This document shows positions 1-8,424 of a stretch of 27,908 nucleotides of DNA, piece after piece. The stretch spans positions 1 to 27,908 of the forward strand of contig JBEKLQ010000049.1 of the NCBI GenBank assembly GCA_050010115.1. Reading direction: 5' to 3'. Under the pieces are notes generated by a model. That model was given only the letters and a program-made list of their open reading frames with translations, was not told where the DNA came from and searched no databases. How positions within the stretch are numbered: position 1 is the first letter of the stretch; every line of letters starts with the position of its first letter. The DNA is from JAKACA01 sp050010115. Lineage in GTDB: Bacteria; Actinomycetota; Acidimicrobiia; Acidimicrobiales; Bog-793. The position numbers and the translations under genes are program-made.

Positions 1-1887
1 TATGTGCTCACGACCACCAACCCGACGGGAGGGGCGTCGGCCTGGGCGTTCGCTTGGGTGGATGGCCCCAACTCTCTGGGCGACCAACCCGCCTTTACCG
101 GTGTCTCGTGTCCCAGCTCGTCGCTCTGTGTGGCTGTCGACAATGCCGGCAAGGTCGTCACCTCCACCAACCCCACAGGAGGGGCTGCAGCGTGGACGGC
201 GGCCCTGGTAGATGGCGGGGCTGGCTTTGGCGAAAACGTAACCGGCGTCTCCTGTCCCAGCGTGTCACTGTGCGTCGCGGTGGACTACGGAGGCAACGTG
301 GTCACCTCCACCAACCCGACCGGAGGAGCATCGGCGTGGAGGTCGGTCACAGTCGCTCCAGACACCGACTACGCCGGCACGTTTCACGGCGTCTCATGTC
401 CAACTGTGTCGCTGTGCGTGGCCGTAGACAGCCTAGGTGACGTGTTCACCTCCAATAACCCCAGCGGAGGGGCATCAGCTTGGACATTTGCCGTTGTGGA
501 CAGCCATAGCGCCCTCACGAGCGTCTCGTGTCCCAGTGCATCTCTCTGCGTCGGGGTTGACGGCGCCGGTAACGTCGTTACCTCCACCAACCCGACGGGA
601 GGAGCGTCGGCCTGGACGGTGTCATACATTGGATTCTCCGGTCTCACCGGCATCTCCTGTTCCAGTGCCTCGTTGTGTGTGGCTGTCGATTCCTCCGGAG
701 ACATACTCACTTCCACCAACCCGACCGGAGGAGCGTCAGCCTGGAATCTTACCTATCAAGACGGCGGTTATTGGCTTACCGGGATCACGTGCCATGGGAC
801 CTTGTGTGTGGCTGTCGACAACGACGGCAACGTGGTCACGACCATCGACCCCACCGGCCCCTGGAGTGTGGCCAATGTCGATAGCCTCGAGCTGTTGGGC
901 GTCTCGTGTTATGGCCTTTCGTGCGTCGCGGTGGACTTCTTCGGCAACGTAGTCACCACCGTCAACCCCACCGGTGGCGCATCGGCCTGGACTGTGGCCC
1001 AGGTGAGTGGCGCGTTCGTGCTGACTAGCGTCTCGTGTCCCAGCGCCTCGCTCTGCGTGGCCGTCGACCTCGCCGGCGACGTCGTCACGACCACCAACCC
1101 CACTGGAGGAGGATCCGCCTGGACGGTCACCAACATAGATGGCTCATCCGGCCCGTTTACGGGTGTCTCGTGTGCGAGCGTCTCGTTGTGCGCGGCCGTC
1201 GACTACGACGGCAACATCTTCGTCTCCACCAACCCCACTGGGGGAGCATCAGCCTGGACGGTGACCAACGTCGGCACCAATCAGCTCACCGGTGTCTCGT
1301 GTCCCAGTGTCGACGTGTGCGTGGCGGTGGACAGCACCGGGCACGTGGTCACCGGGACGAGTGCGTCTTCGGCTCCCGCCGTTACCTCCATCTCGCCCAC
1401 CTCGGGTCCGACTGCAGGAGGCACCAAGGTCACAATTACCGGCACCGGCTTCAGCGGAGCCACCAAGGTGGTCTTCGGCAAGGTGGCCGCTTCGAGCTAC
1501 ACCGTGGTCTCGGCCAAAAAGATCACCGCGGTGTCGCCGGCCCAGACCGCTTCCAAACGCAACGTGCTCGTGACCACCGCCGGGGGAACGAGCACTGCGG
1601 TGAGCGCTGACAAGTTCACTTACGTCTCGCCCCCCGCGGTTACCGCCATCTCGCCCACCTCGGGTCCGACTGCAGGAGGCACCAAGGTCACAATTACCGG
1701 CACCGGCTTCACCGGAGCCACCAAGGTGGTCTTCGGCAAGGTGGCCGCTTCCAGCTACACCGTGGTCTCGGCCACCAAGATCACCGCGGTGTCACCGGCC
1801 CAGGCCGCTTCCACCCGCAACGTCTTCGTGACCACCGCCGGGGGAACCAGCCCTGCGGTGACGGCTGACAAGTTCACCTACAAGTAG
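1..1887 (+). CDS. Cys-pair repeat protein with two C-terminal IPT/TIG domains (5' partial)
   Basis: The reading frame is open from base 1, so the N-terminus lies outside the window; 628 residues are visible. About ten repeats of roughly 40-48 residues follow one another, each with the pattern (L/F)TGVSCPS-x-SLCVAVD-x2-GNVVTSTNPTGGASAW. Each repeat has two cysteines about 7 residues apart and an SAW end. Repeats 6-8 (about 640-1000) diverge most and one loses the NPTGG core. The last about 170 residues are two IPT/TIG-like immunoglobulin-fold domains (SPTSGPTAGGTKVTITGTGF core). The repeats could form a disulfide-stabilised beta-propeller or solenoid on an exported protein; this is inference, since no signal peptide or anchor is visible and the protein ends right after the second TIG domain. 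Function unknown; adhesion or surface binding is the usual guess for IPT/TIG proteins. Confidence 0.85.
   Translation, partial: YVLTTTNPTGGASAWAFAWVDGPNSLGDQPAFTGVSCPSSSLCVAVDNAGKVVTSTNPTGGAAAWTAALVDGGAGFGENVTGVSCPSVSLCVAVDYGGNVVTSTNPTGGASAWRSVTVAPDTDYAGTFHGVSCPTVSLCVAVDSLGDVFTSNNPSGGASAWTFAVVDSHSALTSVSCPSASLCVGVDGAGNVVTSTNPTGGASAWTVSYIGFSGLTGISCSSASLCVAVDSSGDILTSTNPTGGASAWNLTYQDGGYWLTGITCHGTLCVAVDNDGNVVTTIDPTGPWSVANVDSLELLGVSCYGLSCVAVDFFGNVVTTVNPTGGASAWTVAQVSGAFVLTSVSCPSASLCVAVDLAGDVVTTTNPTGGGSAWTVTNIDGSSGPFTGVSCASVSLCAAVDYDGNIFVSTNPTGGASAWTVTNVGTNQLTGVSCPSVDVCVAVDSTGHVVTGTSASSAPAVTSISPTSGPTAGGTKVTITGTGFSGATKVVFGKVAASSYTVVSAKKITAVSPAQTASKRNVLVTTAGGTSTAVSADKFTYVSPPAVTAISPTSGPTAGGTKVTITGTGFTGATKVVFGKVAASSYTVVSATKITAVSPAQAASTRNVFVTTAGGTSPAVTADKFTYK
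1378..1884 (+). repeat. Tandem duplication of an IPT/TIG domain (258-bp period)
   Basis: Two copies of one domain-coding unit lie in tandem with a period of 258 bp (86 codons); the shared core starts at 1390 and again at 1648. About the first 60 bp of the core are identical at DNA level, and differences elsewhere are few. This points to recent duplication or gene conversion inside the upstream repeat-protein gene. Confidence 0.85.
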
Positions 1888-2241
1888 CCAGAGCGATAGG
1901 CGTGCGAGCGCGGTACGGACACGTAGTTGTGGCCTGGTCATCGACAGATGTCAGCACTAGCGGCGCGGTTCCCAGCTGCTGGTAAGCGTCAATGCGAAAC
2001 CAGTCCGACGGTCCTCGTCAGCTTGTCCCACTCTGCCTTCATCCCCTTCTCGAGGGCCGGCGCCGCAGACGTTCGGACGCGTGATTCTCGAAGAGCACGT
2101 CTACGCGGTCGCCTGGGATTGTCACGGTCGAGAGCGCTGATCGGGCGCCGTCCAGCACAGATTTCGCGCTCTCAGGCCAGGCGCGGGACCTACGCTCTTA
2201 CGACGCGCGTGCGAGCGGCCGGACGGAGTTGCGGAGCCAGC
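1888..2241. other. Intergenic region between repeat protein and helicase
   Basis: This 354-bp stretch contains no convincing gene. The helicase frame stays open upstream to 1927, but the translation there is rich in Arg and Ser with no recognisable domain. I therefore treat it as untranslated sequence holding the helicase promoter. I saw no clear terminator hairpin or -35/-10 pair. Confidence 0.5.
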
Positions 2242-5200
2242 ATGGAGAACGAGGTCCACTTCTTCCAGGACGACGACAGTTGGGTCGTCGTCGTCGGAGG
2301 CTCCGTCCTGCGCTTCGAAGATCGCGGGACGGCATTCCGAGAGGCCAAAGACGCAGCCCGCCTCCGTGCCCCCAGTGTGATGGTCGCGTCCCCTCCCGGG
2401 GATTGGTGGAACCCTGAGTCGTTTAAAAGCGCCGCTCCCGGTCCCGATGTCGGGGTACCGTCGCCGGCGCCTGGACAGTGGGAACGGTTGGCAGGTCCAT
2501 CGGCTCTCGGTCGGTCCCTCCTGACTTCGCGCCAGGGGTTCGTTCCGGAACCTTGGCGAAGCTGCGAGCGCGTCACTCTCAGCCAATCACTGCTCAACAG
2601 CCAGGAGTTCCTCGACAAGGTCCGCACCTGCTATCTGTCGCGCACGCCGATGATCTTCGAGATCCCCTCCGACCTCGAAGAGCCCGAGTCGGGCGCATTG
2701 ACGTGTGACCTCTGGAACGTTGCCATCGATCACGACTTCGTGGCTGAGGCCATCTGGGATCTGATGACTCGCAACGCCGTCGATTTCCGAGACTCAGAGG
2801 CGTCGTGGCCGCTGGGTGAGCGGGCGGTCGATCTGGGAGCAACGCGCGGCGGGGATGCCGACGTTGTCCTCCCTGACGGGCGACTCGCATGGTGCGACGG
2901 AGGACCGCTCCGACTCTGGAGCGTCGAAGACGCTCGCTCGTTTGGCGCCGCAGTGATCCCGCGCGAGGCGCTCGAGATCGGCCTCCACACGCCAGTCGCC
3001 GCCGACTCACCAACAGCCGATCTGGCACCAGACCAGCTGGAGGCCGTCGCTGCTCCCGAGATCCGCGCCCGAATCATCGCTCCTGCCGGATCCGGAAAGA
3101 CCAGGGTGTTGACCGAGCGAGCCCGCCATCTCATCCGCTCAGGTGTTCCAGCGTCAGCCCTGCTGCTAGTGGCGTTCAACAAGCGTGCCCAGGGGGAGAT
3201 GGTCGAACGAACACGCGATCTCCCGGCTCTACAGGTCCAGACGCTCAACGCCCTCGGACTCTCGATTCTGAACGGGACCAACGGGTTCACCCGCAGCGCG
3301 AACCCGGTTCGGACGATCCCAGAGAACGAGGTTCGGGACCTCCTCAGCGAGATGGTCAAGTTCCCCCGCCGGACCAACACGGACCCAGCCGCCTCTTGGA
3401 TCGATGCGCTGTCGGCAGTTCGGTTGGGCCTCCGAAGTCCCAAGGACGTAGAGGCCGAGTTCAACGGGGATGTCGACGGCTTCGCCGAGTTCTTCCCCCG
3501 TTACCGGCGCGAGCTCCGGCGGAACCAACAGGTCGACTTCGACGAGCAGATCTACGGGGCTCTCGAGGTCCTCCTCCGCGAGCCAAACGTTCGCCGCCAA
3601 GCCCAACGCCGTGCCCAGCTTCTCTTGGTCGACGAGTTCCAGGACCTGACGCCGGCCCACATGCTGATGCTCCGCCTGCTGGCCGGCCCGAGCCTCGGGA
3701 TCTTCGGCGTGGGAGACGATGACCAGACCATTTACGGCTACTCCGGCGCTTCACCCGAATGGCTGGTCTGCTTCGACGAATACGTCCCAATGAGCACTCA
3801 CCATGAGCTCACGATCAACTACCGCTGTCCAGTTCCCGTCATCAACGGGGCACGGAACCTCCTGTCGAGAAACCAGTTCCGGGTATCCAAGAAGATCCAC
3901 ACGGGTCCGAGCAACGTCTCGGCCGACAACGCCATGGAAATCGTCGAGAACCCGATCCCAGTCCTGGCCATCGTCGATCTGATCAAGGGGCAGATCGCAG
4001 CCGGGGCCCTGCCTTCTGAGATCGCGGTGCTCACTCGGGTCAACACCCTGCTCGCCCCCGTCCAAGCTGCTTTGCGAGCAGAAGGCATCCCCCTCCTGAA
4101 CCGCGACGGCACACGGTTCCTCGACCGGACCGGCGTAGCCGCCGCTCTTGCATGGATGCGCCTTGCTGTGACTCAAGAGCGTCTCTCGGGCGGAGACATC
4201 GTGCGTGCTGCTCGTCGCCCGACACGAGGAATATCGCCAAAGGTCATCGAGTGGATGGGTGAGCAGCGAGATGTCACCGGACTCGAGCGACTTGCTGGCA
4301 GGATCTCGGATGAAAAGACCGCGGGCAAGGTGGAGGCTTTCGCTCGGGACCTGGAACGCATCCGAGCCTTTTCGAAAGAGGCTTCGTCAGCTGTGATTCT
4401 CGAGTCCATCGGCACCGAGACCGGTCTGGATCGGTCCATGCAAGCGCTCGACGCAGCCCACCGCGGTCGGAACAGTGCTGCGCACTCGGATGACCTGCGT
4501 GCCTTGGTCGCGCTCGGCCACCTTCACCCGGACGCCGCCACTTTCGACCGATGGGTCGGCGACATCCTCCGCCCAGGGGACTCAGGCAACGGCGTCACTC
4601 TGGCGACAGTCCACAAAGTCAAGGGGCTTGAGTGGCCGCATGTGATCGTTTACGACGCGACCTCTGGAATCTTCCCTCATCGTCTGAGCACGGACATCGA
4701 GGAAGAGCGACGGATCTTCCACGTTGCAATCACCCGGGCGCAGCGATCACTCCAGATCGTCGCTGACGGAGCGAACCCTTCGATATTCCTTGAGGAACTC
4801 GCCACGGAGGGCCAGCCTGCAGAGAGAACGGCGGCACCAGCGGTCCCTCGGCCTCACAGCACCAGCCAACAGGACTCTCGAAGAGGGCAGCGATCCACGA
4901 CGGCAAGGGTCGGACTCGTCTTCTCTTGGGGAGGCTACGACTGCACCGTTTCGTCGATTACCGACGCAGGTGTCGTCGTCTCAGTTGGGCCGTCGACGAT
5001 GACCATCCCCTTCGGTTCGGACGTGACGATCGAGGGGCGGTCGGCGAGATTGTCGGGACCCGTGAAAGGGGTGGCCAGCGCGCCGCTTGGAGCGTCCGGT
5101 GTGGCAGATCCGGCAGCAATCGACGCCCTGAAGACATGGCGTCTTGAGCGTTCGCGACAAGATGGCGTTCCAGCGTTCATTGTCTTCCATAACACGACGC

Positions 5201-5334
5201 TTGAAGCAATCGCTGTCGCGATGCCCTCGTCGGAACAGGGACTCCTCGCAGTTCCAGGGATGGGACCGAAGCGGGTCGAGCTCTACGGCGACGAGGTCAT
5301 CGCCACACTTGATGGGGTACGAGCCTCAACTTGA
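2242..5334 (+). CDS. UvrD/Rep-family superfamily 1 DNA helicase with C-terminal HRDC domain
   Basis: Predicted ATP-dependent 3'-5' DNA helicase for repair or recombination, 1030 aa. The ATG at 2242 is chosen because GGAG lies 5 nt upstream and the frame beyond it looks non-coding. Motifs seen: Walker A APAGSGKTR (residues 280-288), motif II DEFQD (464-468), motif III GDDDQTIYGYSGA (from 491), NYRCP of motif IV, TVHKVKGLEW of motif V, and motif VI EEERRIFHVAITRAQ (about 820-834). An HRDC-like domain with VPGMGPKR closes the protein (about 963-1026). The C-terminal layout recalls actinobacterial UvrD2. The first about 270 residues are not a standard UvrD region: they open with a short DDDSWVVVVGG beta-rich segment, vaguely like DUF2188, then a region I cannot assign. 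It may be an accessory helicase rather than the housekeeping one. Confidence 0.9.
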   Translation: MENEVHFFQDDDSWVVVVGGSVLRFEDRGTAFREAKDAARLRAPSVMVASPPGDWWNPESFKSAAPGPDVGVPSPAPGQWERLAGPSALGRSLLTSRQGFVPEPWRSCERVTLSQSLLNSQEFLDKVRTCYLSRTPMIFEIPSDLEEPESGALTCDLWNVAIDHDFVAEAIWDLMTRNAVDFRDSEASWPLGERAVDLGATRGGDADVVLPDGRLAWCDGGPLRLWSVEDARSFGAAVIPREALEIGLHTPVAADSPTADLAPDQLEAVAAPEIRARIIAPAGSGKTRVLTERARHLIRSGVPASALLLVAFNKRAQGEMVERTRDLPALQVQTLNALGLSILNGTNGFTRSANPVRTIPENEVRDLLSEMVKFPRRTNTDPAASWIDALSAVRLGLRSPKDVEAEFNGDVDGFAEFFPRYRRELRRNQQVDFDEQIYGALEVLLREPNVRRQAQRRAQLLLVDEFQDLTPAHMLMLRLLAGPSLGIFGVGDDDQTIYGYSGASPEWLVCFDEYVPMSTHHELTINYRCPVPVINGARNLLSRNQFRVSKKIHTGPSNVSADNAMEIVENPIPVLAIVDLIKGQIAAGALPSEIAVLTRVNTLLAPVQAALRAEGIPLLNRDGTRFLDRTGVAAALAWMRLAVTQERLSGGDIVRAARRPTRGISPKVIEWMGEQRDVTGLERLAGRISDEKTAGKVEAFARDLERIRAFSKEASSAVILESIGTETGLDRSMQALDAAHRGRNSAAHSDDLRALVALGHLHPDAATFDRWVGDILRPGDSGNGVTLATVHKVKGLEWPHVIVYDATSGIFPHRLSTDIEEERRIFHVAITRAQRSLQIVADGANPSIFLEELATEGQPAERTAAPAVPRPHSTSQQDSRRGQRSTTARVGLVFSWGGYDCTVSSITDAGVVVSVGPSTMTIPFGSDVTIEGRSARLSGPVKGVASAPLGASGVADPAAIDALKTWRLERSRQDGVPAFIVFHNTTLEAIAVAMPSSEQGLLAVPGMGPKRVELYGDEVIATLDGVRAST

Positions 5335-5424
5335 TGCCGCCGCCGGTCCGGGTATCCGCGCCGAAGAGATCGCTTCGGATCGCCGCCTCAGCCTCCTGCC
5401 CCTCATGTCCGGGGTGTTGATCGG

Positions 5425-5586
5425 GTGGACAAGACATGGATGACCGCCGTCGAGATCGATCGGCTCACTGAACGCGTCCGTTACGACGAGTACGAGCGGC
5501 CCCGAGCGCTCTCGCCTGAGGAGCCCTTACATGCTCTTCCAGCCGCGCCTCTTTGCCTCAAGTTGCCAAACCCTGGGTGCCGCTAG
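5425..5586 (+). CDS. Possible small hypothetical protein or gene remnant
   Basis: Short frame of 53 codons from a GTG, with an internal ATG at 5440 as alternative start. Its first half (EIDRLTERVRYDEYERPRAL) has actinobacterial-looking codons with G or C in third position; the second half loses this bias. I see no clear ribosome binding site. It could be a real small protein, or the start of a truncated gene within the decayed-looking stretch that follows the helicase. No family recognised. Confidence 0.3.
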   Translation: MDKTWMTAVEIDRLTERVRYDEYERPRALSPEEPLHALPAAPLCLKLPNPGCR

Positions 5587-5914
5587 GCGCGCCTCCGGAG
5601 TCGCTCCTTTAGCCACTTGGCAAGCATGCCTCGCGTGTGATGAAAATGAGCGAAAACAAGACAATTCCGACCGGAATCATTGACCCGAGGTACTAAAATA
5701 ATCGGTGTTCCGCCCCGCCCGGAGAATGCCGACACAGGGCCGAACGATGACCACCCGGTCGAACCGATCAGCCAGAGATATCGCGCTGTGATCGACAACG
5801 AGCACCATGACTACGCCGAGGATGTGTATTGGTGTGACTACTGCCCGAACTGCGACAGCGCGACCCGACTTGAGTCGAACGTACTGACAAGCGCTAACAA
5901 GGAGACAATACAAG
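5587..5914. other. Gene-poor stretch, locally AT-rich, possible remnant coding
   Basis: No gene is called here. Around 5640-5705 the DNA is clearly AT-richer than the rest of the window. A plus-strand frame opening with TTG at 5680 reads plausibly for about 75 codons and includes a Cys-rich WCDYCPNCD segment (near 5827-5853), but past 5915 it runs out of frame over the next ORF. It has no good start signal. It may be the relic of a small zinc-ribbon-like protein. Confidence 0.35.
5664..5677. promoter_or_regulatory. Palindrome ATTCCG-AC-CGGAAT, possible operator
   Basis: A 14-bp inverted repeat with 6-bp arms and a 2-bp spacer sits in the AT-rich patch between the helicase and the small ORFs. 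The position would suit an operator, but no promoter hexamers are convincingly placed and no regulator is nearby. Confidence 0.25.
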
Positions 5915-6325
5915 GTGAAGAAGCGCGGGAACCGCAACGAGAGGATGAAGATCCGCCGCATCCACGACAAGATGGTCAGGTGGGACCTGATGATGGGGCA
6001 CTATCCGCTCTGGCTGACGCTGGAACAGCAGGCCGAGCTGACAGACCGCCTGCTCGCCTACGGCGTGGTCGCGCCTCTCGACGCTCCCGCCTCGGACCCG
6101 CGAATCCAGGCCCTGGACATGCTGCCCGACATGGACCATGTGATCTCGGAGGACCAGGTAGCCGTATCACTCGGAGCGGCCGAGGGCACTCCAGCGTTCT
6201 CGGGTGCCGTCGCCGGCAAGAACCTCGAGGAGATCGAGGAGTTCCTCGTACTGGCCAAGTTGCACTACGGACTTTCGATGACCTTTGTCCAGCCGGCGTC
6301 GAGTATGGGGACTTCGGTGTCGTAG
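5915..6325 (+). CDS. Hypothetical protein, possibly C-terminally truncated by an amber codon
   Basis: A 136-residue protein from GTG, with AAGGAG about 10 nt upstream. It starts with a basic segment (KKRGNRNERMKIRRIHDK) and continues as an ordinary globular sequence (PLWLTLEQQAELTDRLLAYGVV; NLEEIEEFLVLAKLHYGLSMTFV). No family recognised. The frame ends at a TAG (6323-6325), but the same frame continues for another 34 sense codons with coding-like codon choice (VVELPAQDVGIGRQLKFYKQ) to a TGA at 6428-6430. That suggests a nonsense mutation or a sequence error in a gene once about 171 codons long. The opposite-strand frames here look like shadows. Confidence 0.6.
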   Translation: MKKRGNRNERMKIRRIHDKMVRWDLMMGHYPLWLTLEQQAELTDRLLAYGVVAPLDAPASDPRIQALDMLPDMDHVISEDQVAVSLGAAEGTPAFSGAVAGKNLEEIEEFLVLAKLHYGLSMTFVQPASSMGTSVS

Positions 6326-6464
6326 AGAGTTTGCGTTTCCGACCGTTGCGTGGTCGAGCTGCCGGCCCAAGATGTGGGCATCGGCCGCCAGCTGAAGTTC
6401 TACAAGCAGGGAGGCACACGACAACGGTGAGCGACCGGAGAAGTGAATTCGATCGGAGGATGAG

Positions 6465-6656
6465 TTGAGCAAGGGAGACCTCGTCTTGGTCTATCAGGCT
6501 GACCTGCGTGCTGCTGTCGGGGTCGCAGAAGTCATCGGTGTCAAGCAGACCAATCGAGGCGAGGAAGTTCTCCTCGATACAGGGGATCCCTTCCCAGTCG
6601 TAATTATTGAGTCAGCGTCCAAATTTGCTGATACTGATTCTGTGCCATACGCCTAG
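6465..6656 (+). CDS. Small hypothetical protein, weakly EVE/PUA-like
   Basis: 63 codons from a TTG preceded by GGAGGA at 4 nt spacing; the ATG at 6460 is ruled out because it meets a stop after one codon. The sequence KGDLVLVYQADLRAAVGVAEVIGV is loosely reminiscent of the strand order of EVE/PUA-like domains (a GD-x-V-x-Y motif followed by a GVAEV strand), which bind modified bases. The product is about half the length of a full EVE domain, so it may be a fragment or an unrelated small protein. It follows the preceding ORF on the same strand. Confidence 0.45.
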   Translation: MSKGDLVLVYQADLRAAVGVAEVIGVKQTNRGEEVLLDTGDPFPVVIIESASKFADTDSVPYA

Positions 6657-6963
6657 CTTCTCTAGCGCCTCGACTGGTGGTGTGATCCCCGCAAAGACAT
6701 TCTCCGCAAACGCACCACGCGATAGCCGAACAACAGCGAGGAGGGCCAGCTATGGGATTCCGAGGGCAAGTTCAAATGGGGACTAGGTCTGCTCAGGATC
6801 GGGTCGACGACATGTCTTACGTGCATGGAGCCGAGATCGTGGCGATCCAGCGACGTGGGCCAAGACGCGGACAAGCGCGTGCCGCTCGCTGAGCACTTCC
6901 AGAACCCGATTCGCTACTGGCCGCGTGTCACACATCTCTCGACGACAAGGGGTAGGAGCCGCA
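6657..6963. pseudogene. Probable gene remnant with coding signal switching frames
   Basis: No intact gene spans this 307-bp gap. Short protein-like segments appear in different plus-strand frames: LWDSEGKFKWGL near 6750, then DDMSYVHGAEIVAIQRRG near 6808-6860 in another frame, then GQDADKRVPLAEHFQNPIRYW near 6858-6920 back in the first. This is what a gene damaged by small indels looks like. It may equally be chance in GC-rich DNA. The final bases carry the ribosome binding site of the next gene. Confidence 0.3.
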
Positions 6964-8424
6964 GTGAGCAATCAGAATCTCGACAGATGTGCAGGCGTTC
7001 TCCTCGGCCTCGCCGCCGGTGACGCCCTCGGAGCGGGCTACGAGCTCGGCACACCGCCATCCGGGGTCGCCTCCATGAAGGGCGGTGGCCTCGGCGGCTG
7101 GGAGCCGGGCGAGTGGACCGACGACACCCAGATGGCGATCTGCATCGCCGAAGAGACGGCGACGGGCACGGTGAAGCCGGCCGCGGTGGCGGGGCGGTTT
7201 CTCGAGTGGTACCGCTCCGGACCGGCTGACGTGGGCATCCAGACTCGGTCGGTGCTCTCAGGGTCGGCGGAGGCCAACGACGTGGCCACCCGAGCGGCCG
7301 ACTACTTCACGTCGCACCCGGAGCGCAGTGCAGGAAACGGCAGCCTCATGCGCACCGCTCCCCTCGCTCTCGCCGGCCTCGGCGACGACGAACGACTGGT
7401 CGAGTTGGCCATGTCGGTGTCGGCGCTGACCCATGCCGACCCGGTCGCCGGCGAGGCGTGCGCCTTGTGGTGCGTCGCCATCGACCGGGCGATCAGGCAG
7501 GGCACCTTGCATGGAGTCCGCGACGGGATCGAGTTGTTGCCTGCCGACCGACGGTCGTACTGGGAGGAGCGCCTCGAGGAGGTGGAGGCGGGTCCGCCTT
7601 CGAGGTTCTCACCCAACGGGTTCGTCGTCTCCGCGTTCCAAGCAGCGTTGGCGGCCATCTGGCACACGCCGATCCCCACCGGGGACGAGCCCTGCCTGCA
7701 CTTCCAGCAGGCGCTGCAGGCCGCCGTGCAGATCGGCGACGACACCGACACGGTGGCCGCCATCGCCGGATCGCTGCTCGGTGCGAGATGGGGTGCGAGC
7801 GCCGTGCCGGTCGAATGGCGGGCGATGCTCCACGGGAAGCCAGGCGCGTACGGACCGCCCGACTACAGGAGCCAGGATCTCGTACGGCTGGCGGTGATGT
7901 CCGCTCGGCGTGGCAAGCCCGACTCGGTCGGGTGGCCCGAGGCCGGCGACCTGACGTCGTATTACGTCGAGGACTGGTCCGTGGCACCTGTGGCGCAGCC
8001 GCTCGAAGAGGACCCAGGCGTCCTGCTCGGGAACGTGTTCGGGGCAGCCGAGGCAAGCGCTGACGTCACCGTGTCGCTCTGCCGAATGGGAAGGGCGCAG
8101 CTCGATGCGGTCAACCATCCGGTCAGGGTCGAGCTCGGGCTGGAAGACGTTGGCCGGTCCGTCAATGCGAACCTCGAGTTCACCTTCCGCGACCTGGCGC
8201 AGGCGATGGTGCGATGGCGGAACGAGGGTAAGACGGTGCTCGTGCACTGCGTGCGGGCCGAGCACCGGACGCCCGCCGTCGGGGCGGCGTACCTTGCCGA
8301 GAAGTCGGGGTTGTCCGGCCGGGAGGCGCTCCGGCGAGTCTGTATGCAGCTTCCTATGGCCGAGGTCAACCCGGTGTTCGAAGAGGCGCTGGAACGGGTG
8401 TGGCCGAACGAGGTCTCACTATGA
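6964..8424 (+). CDS. ADP-ribosylglycohydrolase fused to a dual-specificity-type phosphatase
   Basis: 486 aa. The GTG at 6964 is preferred over the open frame from 6925 because AGGAG lies 5 nt upstream and the ADP-ribosylhydrolase fold begins directly (RCAGVLLGLAAGDALG). Dinuclear metal site motifs of the DraG/ARH family are present: WTDDTQM (residues 51-57) and IGDDTDTVAAIAG (257-269), plus GNGSLMR. The C-terminal about 140 residues hold a Cys-based phosphatase loop HCVRAEHRT (C429, R435), matching the HCx5R signature of dual-specificity/tyrosine phosphatases. The enzyme should remove ADP-ribose from a protein, nucleic acid or small molecule and also cleave a phosphomonoester; whether the two act on one substrate is unknown. 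Its stop overlaps the next start (ATGA), so the pair is co-translated. Confidence 0.9.
   Translation: MSNQNLDRCAGVLLGLAAGDALGAGYELGTPPSGVASMKGGGLGGWEPGEWTDDTQMAICIAEETATGTVKPAAVAGRFLEWYRSGPADVGIQTRSVLSGSAEANDVATRAADYFTSHPERSAGNGSLMRTAPLALAGLGDDERLVELAMSVSALTHADPVAGEACALWCVAIDRAIRQGTLHGVRDGIELLPADRRSYWEERLEEVEAGPPSRFSPNGFVVSAFQAALAAIWHTPIPTGDEPCLHFQQALQAAVQIGDDTDTVAAIAGSLLGARWGASAVPVEWRAMLHGKPGAYGPPDYRSQDLVRLAVMSARRGKPDSVGWPEAGDLTSYYVEDWSVAPVAQPLEEDPGVLLGNVFGAAEASADVTVSLCRMGRAQLDAVNHPVRVELGLEDVGRSVNANLEFTFRDLAQAMVRWRNEGKTVLVHCVRAEHRTPAVGAAYLAEKSGLSGREALRRVCMQLPMAEVNPVFEEALERVWPNEVSL

Noticed and set aside
384..719. Minus-strand ORF within the repeat-protein gene
   Set aside because: It is the antisense shadow of the repeated coding units and itself repeats with their period.
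1927..2241. 105-codon N-terminal extension of the helicase
   Set aside because: No domain-like sequence and no ribosome binding site, whereas ATG 2242 has GGAG at good spacing.
5994..6468. Second half of the long plus-strand frame 5680-6468 as a protein
   Set aside because: It is Arg/Pro/Gly-rich and lies out of frame over the better-supported gene at 5915-6325, as expected of a shadow frame.
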